Assembly (NCBI RefSeq): GCF_958295425.1
Contig: NC_081149.1
Span: forward strand, 15,878,090 to 15,942,089
Direction: 5' to 3'
Length of the DNA stretch: 64,000 nt
Source of the DNA: Solea solea
Lineage: Eukaryota > Chordata > Actinopteri > Pleuronectiformes > Soleidae
The notes beneath the pieces are model-generated. The model did no database searches. It was given only the letters and a program-made list of their open reading frames with translations, and was not told the DNA's origin. Every line of letters begins with the position of its first letter. Position 1 is the stretch's first letter. Made by a program: the position numbers and the translations under genes. Below are positions 58,147 to 64,000 of this stretch, piece after piece.

Positions 58147-59995
58147 CTCTGCAGTCCTGAGGAACTTTGAAGGATCTTCACGGAGGAAATATGGCAGGCC
58201 CCTCAGAATGACAGCCCTTCTTGTTTGGTTGGAATTCTGTTAAAAGACAGAATACACAAAGCAACTAGCCACTCAAGTAGCTGTGGCCATGAAGACGCCT
58301 CACTTCAATAACAATCTATGGATCAATTAAGTTAATTTTATTTAACAAGCAACCGTTTGTTCATTCTCTCAATATGGTGCTCTGAATGAATGTATATGAG
58401 TAACAGAGTGAGACAATGAGGGAGAGATAAATTGCGCAAGGAACAGTAAGAGTGTGTGAGTTAGTGAAGTTGCTGCTGATAACAATGCTACTACGTGTTA
58501 GCATTAGTAGTTGTATATGTTGAAAATATACAATCTTATATGTTCTTCTTACATGCTGAGAAGAAAAAAAAAATGACATTGGGATTTCTAGTGTAATGAT
58601 ATCACCTGCGGTATCAGCCAAATTATAAATCAATGTTATTAAACTTGAGAGTATTGATCAAAAGTATCTTTGACTGATACATTTTTGCATCCCTGAGCAA
58701 ATATACTTACATCCTCCTCAAGCATGCTTAGGACATTTTTCAGCTCTGGAAAGCTGCTGGCCCTATAGAGCTGAAGTAGTCGAGGCAAATGCTGTCCCAG
58801 CCCAGAAAAAAAGGACCCTCTCAAGTCAGCTGAAGTGATTCGAGTGAATTCAGCTTCAATCTATTGGAAATAAAAAAAAGAAAAACAGAACACAATCTTT
58901 TTTCAGCTCGATACATACAGAAAGGTGAGCTTCCTCACAGCCTTAGGAAATAATGGTGTTTTGTGTAGCTCATCTCCCAGACTGCAGATCTCCTTCGCGA
59001 GAGCAAATGGCTTAACTTTTTTCTTACTATTAATTGGGAATTAATATTTGTTTTCTACATAATTTTTTTAATAATTCTTTTAACAACTTATTTATGTTTA
59101 TAATGTTGTCTTACCTGTTGCTCTGTGAACAAAGCTGGCCACTTGGTCTTCACCTCTGCCACAGGTGGCTCTTCTACAATTTGCTATTGTCGCAGGGAGA
59201 AGCAGGGAGAAGGTGCTGACCATCATTTCGTTGACTTTCTTTATATCAGCTTTTTTCTTCTTCATCTCTTCCATAATGGCTAATCTCTCTTCTTCCAGAA
59301 GATCTTGGGTTCTTCCTTCAGGGAAGTCAGGAAGAAGGATCCTGAAGTTCAGAGCATCCTGCCACACGGAGCTTGTTCCTGTAGTTTCCCATTTTGAATT
59401 TTAAGCTGAATTTCCAGCAGTACCAACCCCTGGCAGAACCAGGCTCCCTCAGGCAAGGATGTTTTTTGATGAGACTTTGTGCAACAATGTCATATTCTTC
59501 TTGAGTTGTGTAGGCAGTGTATGAGTACATTGCTTCTACTAATCTGTCAAGTATCTCAGATTTAGTGTCTTTTCTTATATTAAGCAAGGTTCCATTCTCT
59601 TGGTAGGCTTCATTACTCCTTTTAAGCTGCAACTCAACATCATACGAAAATCTAGGAATCTCAAATGCATCAGGCCACGGCCGATGGTGGGGGGAAATTC
59701 CCTCGCAAGCCGATGAGGATGAAGACAAACTTGCCGTATACAATGTTGAATCAGTGTGATATGACTCACTGGCCTGCTTGACAGTTATCTTCAGTGTTGC
59801 CTTCCCCTCAGGAAGATCAGATAAGCTCATCAAGTTGCAGAGCTCATTGTCAAACTCTCTGTCTTCATATTGGACCACCAAGTCACCTTCCAACCCAAGC
59901 TTACTTTTCAAGAATGAATAAAGCTCATCAAGAGTCTCTGGCAAACTATTTATCTTCCGAATGTCATCTTTACTGAGAATGATACGCAGCAGCAT
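58147..59995 (-). pseudogene. SAMD3-like multicopy fish gene, degraded
   Basis: Minus-strand exons: 59115-60003 (ATG at 59995, acceptor ttattccag), 58711-58860 and 58147-58236, all with GT-AG borders. It starts MLLRIILSKDDIRKINSLPE, a PB1-like beta-grasp region (about 1-75), followed by the conserved block DILDRLVEAMYSYT-like, HPCLREPGSARGWYCWK and LKFKMGNYRNKLR. I associate this with the many uncharacterised teleost proteins named SAM domain-containing protein 3-like. Frame breaks: after GCSELQ (59330s), where PDFPEGRTQDLLEEERLAI continues in another frame, and again near 59190 (a tccctgcttc duplication and a TAG). The next exons (IEAEFTRITSADLRGSFF; NSNQTRRAVILRGLPYFLRE) are open. The 3' end is lost at the GAA copy 4 junction. 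Name moderately sure; cellular role unknown. Confidence 0.6.
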
Positions 59996-60003
59996 GTTGG
60001 ACA

Positions 60004-62234
60004 CTGGAATAATAAAATAAGTATTAATTTCAACAGTTACTGCAATTTGAGATTTAAGATACAGCACTTGAATTACTTATGAATACCTGTTATGGTGCAA
60101 TACCAAAGCTTTGTAGGGTACAGAAGTGGATCTCACTTCATTCAAGCCAACAGGACGTAATCTTCAAGCTCCCCCAGCAGGACAACAAACCACAATGGCA
60201 GATCTTCAGTGCTCCGCTGTGAAGCTGAGAATGACAAAACATGAAAAATAAATGGCAAGACTTAATTGAAGTAAGATACAGGGGGTGGACAAAACACCAA
60301 CCCCATACAATGCAATCCAATCCTGGAGTCAAGGTCATTATGTTTGTGTTTTGTTTAGGTGCGTAAGAGAAGTGCTGATTTCAATCTGTGGTTGATGCAC
60401 CTCAATGCAGCAGAAAGACTTTAGGAGAAATCAGAAGCCTGTCTTGAACCATATACCCTGACAGGGGGAAGTAGTCATTGAGCTCCTCTGTTTGAACAAC
60501 AAGCAGTTTTGCAGAGGGATAATATTGTCCGAGATTATATAATACGTCTCTTAAAGATGGGATTCTTCTGTATCCAGCAACGCAAAGTTTTTAGACTGAT
60601 GCTTGATTTCAATACAAATTGTGACTGACAGGTTGAGAGACTTAATTACTGTCATAGTATGTCTGTAATGTCATATACAAAGCTGCTTGTGCTGCTCTCT
60701 CTGTATATATATATTTTTTCCTTGCATGCCTTGTAAAGCTAGCATAATCCATAGATAATACACTTATATAACACATACATAAATATATGTAACATATATC
60801 ATTATATTTTTTCATGATGGAGCAGCTTAGAGGCACTCTTATTTGGAATGAACTTTGACATATTGATTTCAGAGAGATGAGAGCGTATTGTCAACCCTGC
60901 ATAATGTTAATCAAAAGTCTAAAATTATGCTATATTACTAGATTTAAGCATTAAGGTAAAATTACATTTACGACTTATTGGGAATCATGAGAGAGTTTCA
61001 CTGTGGCAGAGACACAAGCATCCTCTCAAGCACAGTAACTCACTGTCACTCCTGTGCGCTCACCACATGAGAGGAGATGCGCTACTGCTGCTGGAAGCGT
61101 TTCTGACTGAGATTACTCTGAGCACGGGAATAAATTACACTTAAATAGCTTGTGAATATTTCTCTTTTCTCTGAATAACGTAACAGCACAGCAGAGAACG
61201 CGCTGTCTGTGCGCATGCGTGACCCTTTTTCGCGCCTTTTATGAATATGTTTTTGTTTATTTAACTTTGTGAGAAATTGGACGTGAGACCTAGAGTCTCA
61301 TGGTCATCAAGACATACCCCTGAAAAAACAATCCATCCGAGCTGGGCTGAAACTAGCTAACTGTTACCACAAGCTACGTTAGCTAACGTTACTGCTAAGT
61401 TAGCAGTAGCTAATTTACCAAGATAGCTACTGCTAACTTACCAAGTTAGCAAAAGAAAGGCAAGACAAAATACATTTAGTTAACTCAACCCACCGTGATG
61501 ACAAATTGTGGAGCAGGCACCAGTTTCTTCCTGAGGAGAAAGGAGACTGTCTCTGTCCAGCGGCTGTGGGTTTCTCCGTCACATTGAGCTCACCTGGGCT
61601 GCCGGGGACAGAATCAGCTCGTCGTGCTGGAGAACGGGAGGCGGGGTCACGCGCGACAGAAGTGTAACTATATCAGAGATATTAACAAAAGGCTTTGAAA
61701 AATATTTTCTCTCTCTTTTATTTTCAAATATATTTTATATATAACGTTAGATATAAGTTTTGCTGAGCTAAAATTTTGTTCAAAACGACATTAATGCCAT
61801 CTAAACAGAAGCAGGTCCATCTGGTTGCTTCTGGTGATTAATGCAAATAAAGGCTAAACATTTATTATAATAAAAATTATAATTATGTAATAATTATGTT
61901 CCAAACTTTTAGCTATCACTTAAAGCTATCTTTCTTAGTTACCTCAGATTCCAGCAGGGTAATCCGAACTACCGAACAGATTTGGATGTGGTGAAAATGA
62001 GAGAAAATGGCGGCAGGCAGCAGAAACGTTAGAGACGTTAGTTGAACGTGCCAACGTCAGCCAATGACAGAAGTGATTATCCGTACATCCTTTTGACTGA
62101 CATTCTTAATTTCAATTGAATCATGTTTCTTAGTTTGAAAACTTTTCACTAGTTGAGAAGCAATAAACACAAAATTCTGAGTTATCACAACTGTTTCAAT
62201 AATTTGTAGTCATACTGACAATGAATTAGAAGAC
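60004..62234. other. Upstream region of the minus-strand gene; no other gene seen
   Basis: It probably contains the minus-strand gene's 5' exon(s) and promoter, with a locally GC-richer part at 61190-61660. A perfect 17-bp inverted repeat (taagttagcagtagcta, 61396-61412 and 61424-61440) sits among several ttagctaac motifs. No array sequence is recognisable between 57864 and 62234. Confidence 0.45.
61396..61440. repeat. 17-bp perfect inverted repeat with 11-base loop
   Basis: taagttagcagtagcta and its exact complement can form a stable hairpin. It lies inside a cluster of ttagctaac motifs, which are frequent in fish DNA. Confidence 0.7.
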
Positions 62235-62320
62235 TGCCACGCAGCAATAAAAACATCACATTCTATCTGGGTTTCACCTTCAGGGGCCCTGTTGCCGACA
62301 ACATTACTGTAAAGGAATAG
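62235..62320 (+). pseudogene. SAMD9L copy 4: 3' stub only
   Basis: The last 27 codons of SAMD9L (SNKNITFYLGFTFRGPVADN... to TAG at 62318-62320) are present in frame, with one Tyr-to-Asp change relative to copies 1 and 3. Everything upstream is foreign, so this marks the right border of the foreign block and shows that another SAMD9L-GAA unit once followed copy 3. Confidence 0.88.
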
Positions 62321-62644
62321 TTCATCTTTGAACAGTGGACCTGACATTGTTGATGCACCTGCTTAGTATCCACTATGGCTGAACATTTAATCATAATTTC
62401 ATCCAAATCGCAATACAGCCTGTAAATGAAAACTTTAAATTATTTACCTGGGTTTAATTAGAGTTCAATTTTGGCTCTGCACTGAGCTGTTATGTAGTTA
62501 ATCGCAGGTAAAGCCAGCTCATGAAGGGAGTCACTGAATAGTACTTGCGAAACAGCAAGTGTGGACGATTATGTAACCCATTTATTCATCACAGCGTTTG
62601 TGCCACTAACAGCTTAGTTTACGATTGACAAGTGTGTGTTTGCA
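62321..62644 (+). other. Native SAMD9L-GAA spacer with GAA exon 2 acceptor
   Basis: The only undeleted version of this spacer in the window. It ends in the acceptor tgtttgcag at 62644, in front of the leader agctaaacttcagtgctc. A spliced non-coding exon 1 of GAA (as in mammals) must lie upstream, but I could not place it. Confidence 0.5.
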
Positions 62645-62762
62645 GAGCTAAACTTCAGTGCTCACTGACCTGCCATTGTATCTGTGGTGATAGCAGAATG
62701 GCTCTGTTGTCTAACTCTGTAGTAGCTGCTCTTGTCCTCATTGCATTTGCTTTGTCAAATTG

Positions 62763-62892
62763 AGGGCAAACAAAAAAAACAGTACAACCACAACAATAAC
62801 ATAATAACATGTGCAATAAAAACCATAGACATGTGCAATAAAACTGTAGGTGTGTGTGTGTGTACCTATGTGTGTATGTATGTATATATGTA

Positions 62893-62939
<47 letters not shown>

Positions 62940-63125
62940 GTGTTGTGTGTATGTAGGTATACATACATATATAGCATGGGTCACTTTCATTTTTATTTTT
63001 ATTTTTATATTTTTATTTTTATTCTTATCTTATTTTATTCTACTCTGTATTTTTAACAGTGCTGTGTGTGGATGCTGGAGCTGTTAATTTCCCCGAGGGA
63101 ACCTCCCAAAGGGATTAATAAAGTC

Positions 63126-63154
<29 letters not shown>
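62763..63154 (+). mobile_element. Retroposon tail inserted in GAA copy 5 signal-peptide exon
   Basis: An insertion of about 390 bases is absent from GAA copy 3 (tcaaattgtttctacatg). It ends cccaaagggattaataaag followed by a (GTCT)n run, a 3' end common to fish LINE/SINE families whose tails are short tandem repeats. It also contains a (TA)n tract and a TTTTTA-rich stretch (62987-63045). Family not assigned. Confidence 0.7.
62901..62937. repeat. (TA)n microsatellite
   Basis: A pure TA run preceded by a TG/TA mixed tract (62849-62900). The Tyr-Ile-rich ORFs reported over it are translation of this repeat. Confidence 0.95.

Positions 63155-63157
<3 letters not shown>
63125..63157. repeat. (GTCT)n microsatellite, retroposon tail
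   Basis: About eight gtct units follow attaataaagtc and run directly into GAA coding sequence tctacatg. Confidence 0.92.
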
Positions 63158-63158
<1 letters not shown>

Positions 63159-64000
63159 CATGAACCACTTGTCCGATCATGAAACCAAACTGGTCAGGTC
63201 TGTCCATGCCGAGCCAAACGAGAGCATAGCATATGAGAGGCTTGCCATTGCTAATCCAACTGAAACACACAATAAACCAAGTGAAAATCACCCTGAAAGT
63301 TTCAAAGAGACGACTATACTGTACCCTGGCTACAAACTGGGTCCCTTCACTCCTTCAAAACGAGGCCTGGCGGTCACTCTGACTCGTGCCAAGCCCTCAT
63401 ACCTGCCTAGAGACATCTCTACACTAAGACTGGAAATCATTGAGGAGACCACAGGCTGCTTGCACCTCATTGTGAGTGTCCAATACTATGTTGATGTTTT
63501 TTTCTCTGCTGCAAACATTCAAATAGATGTGATGAGGAAAGTACACTTTCCTGTATTTTGTATATTCAGCACCTGCGATCTACTTTGACTTTATGTGACA
63601 AAACTGAACTGATACATTCACCCTCAAGCTGAAGGACCCGTCCTCTCAGCGATATAAGGTCAAACTCCCAGCTGATGTTCCCAAGAGCAGAGCAGATAAC
63701 TCCGATGTCCTTTACACCACGAGTACCAGTCTGACCCATTTGGCTTCATAGTGCGACGTAAATCCAATGGACACACGATGTGAGTACATTTCAGTTTTCA
63801 TCTACATCTACATCACATCACATTTACTCACAGCTTGTTCCACTCCTGTCCATATAACATTTGGAACACAAATGCTCCTCTAAGACTGTTTCCATATTGT
63901 AATTTTAGTACCTTTGATGTATCTTGTAACATGTTGCGGCCTCATTTGTAGCTTTATAAAACTACATTTGTGTGTTTTATTTTATGTGTATGTTTTATAT

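Larger units (their letters stand above)
62645..64000 (+). pseudogene. GAA (acid alpha-glucosidase) copy 5, cut by window end
   Basis: The exon 2 leader begins at 62645 and the ATG is at 62698 (MALLSNSVVAALVLIAFALS signal peptide). An insertion at 62763-63154 interrupts the coding sequence right after the signal peptide. It resumes at 63155 (YMNHLSDHETKLVRSV) and is open to the exon 2 donor, but has lost the whole trefoil in frame: KETT is followed by ILYPGYKLGPFTPSKRG. Exon 3 is 63629-63779 with one base missing (caccacgag for caccaccgag). Intron 3 runs past the window end. Unlike copies 3 and 4, the HPESFKE stretch is intact here. Confidence 0.85.

Noticed and set aside
62655..63087. Several Tyr/Ile-rich ORFs on both strands
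   Set aside because: They are translations of the (TA)n and neighbouring simple repeats.

Overview
The window looks like teleost fish nuclear DNA. Genes are split by GT-AG introns, the coding blocks resemble vertebrate families, and the intergenic DNA is full of fish-type mobile elements (an L2-type LINE ending in an ATTGA tandem tail, hAT-like elements with 8-bp target duplications, MITEs, microsatellites). I cannot name the species. Assignments come from reading translated exons and comparing copies inside the window; no database search was possible.

The backbone is a decayed tandem array of three plus-strand gene families in the order ERN/IRE1 (3' part), SAMD9/SAMD9L-like, GAA (lysosomal acid alpha-glucosidase). 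Layout: ERN copy 1 (169-1694, broken); DNA transposons and duplicated putative first exons (2.6-6.6 kb); SAMD9L copy 1 (6946-12024, the only intact long gene, about 1526 aa); GAA copy 1 (12112-16099) and GAA copy 2 (16751-20600), both broken; GAA copy 2 fused within its exon 15 to ERN copy 2 (20600-27062), which carries a nearly full L2 LINE and a second LINE tail; a nest of transposons (29387-34264), one holding a spliced minus-strand gene; SAMD9L copy 2 (36655-40871, broken) running directly into GAA copy 3 (40918-45804, 3' half well preserved); further transposons; SAMD9L copy 3 (50396-56266, broken); GAA copy 4 (56290-57863, broken); a foreign block of about 4.4 kb with a degraded minus-strand SAMD3-like multicopy fish gene (58147-59995); a SAMD9L 3' stub (62235-62320); and the start of GAA copy 5 (62698 to window end, broken).

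In functional terms, IRE1 is the ER unfolded-protein sensor kinase/RNase, SAMD9L is a cytosolic antiviral/translation-restricting STAND-type protein, and GAA degrades lysosomal glycogen. They share no pathway, so their linkage is best read as a segment amplified together and then shuffled by unequal recombination. The paralogous copies serve as empty-site controls for one another, which lets several transposon boundaries and target-site duplications be read directly. The most unusual items are the inverted-repeat element at 30671-34156 with an internal spliced gene of unknown function, the GAA/ERN chimeric exon, and the repeated but distinct losses of the GAA N-terminus. Some rearrangements could be assembly artefacts and should be confirmed with long reads.
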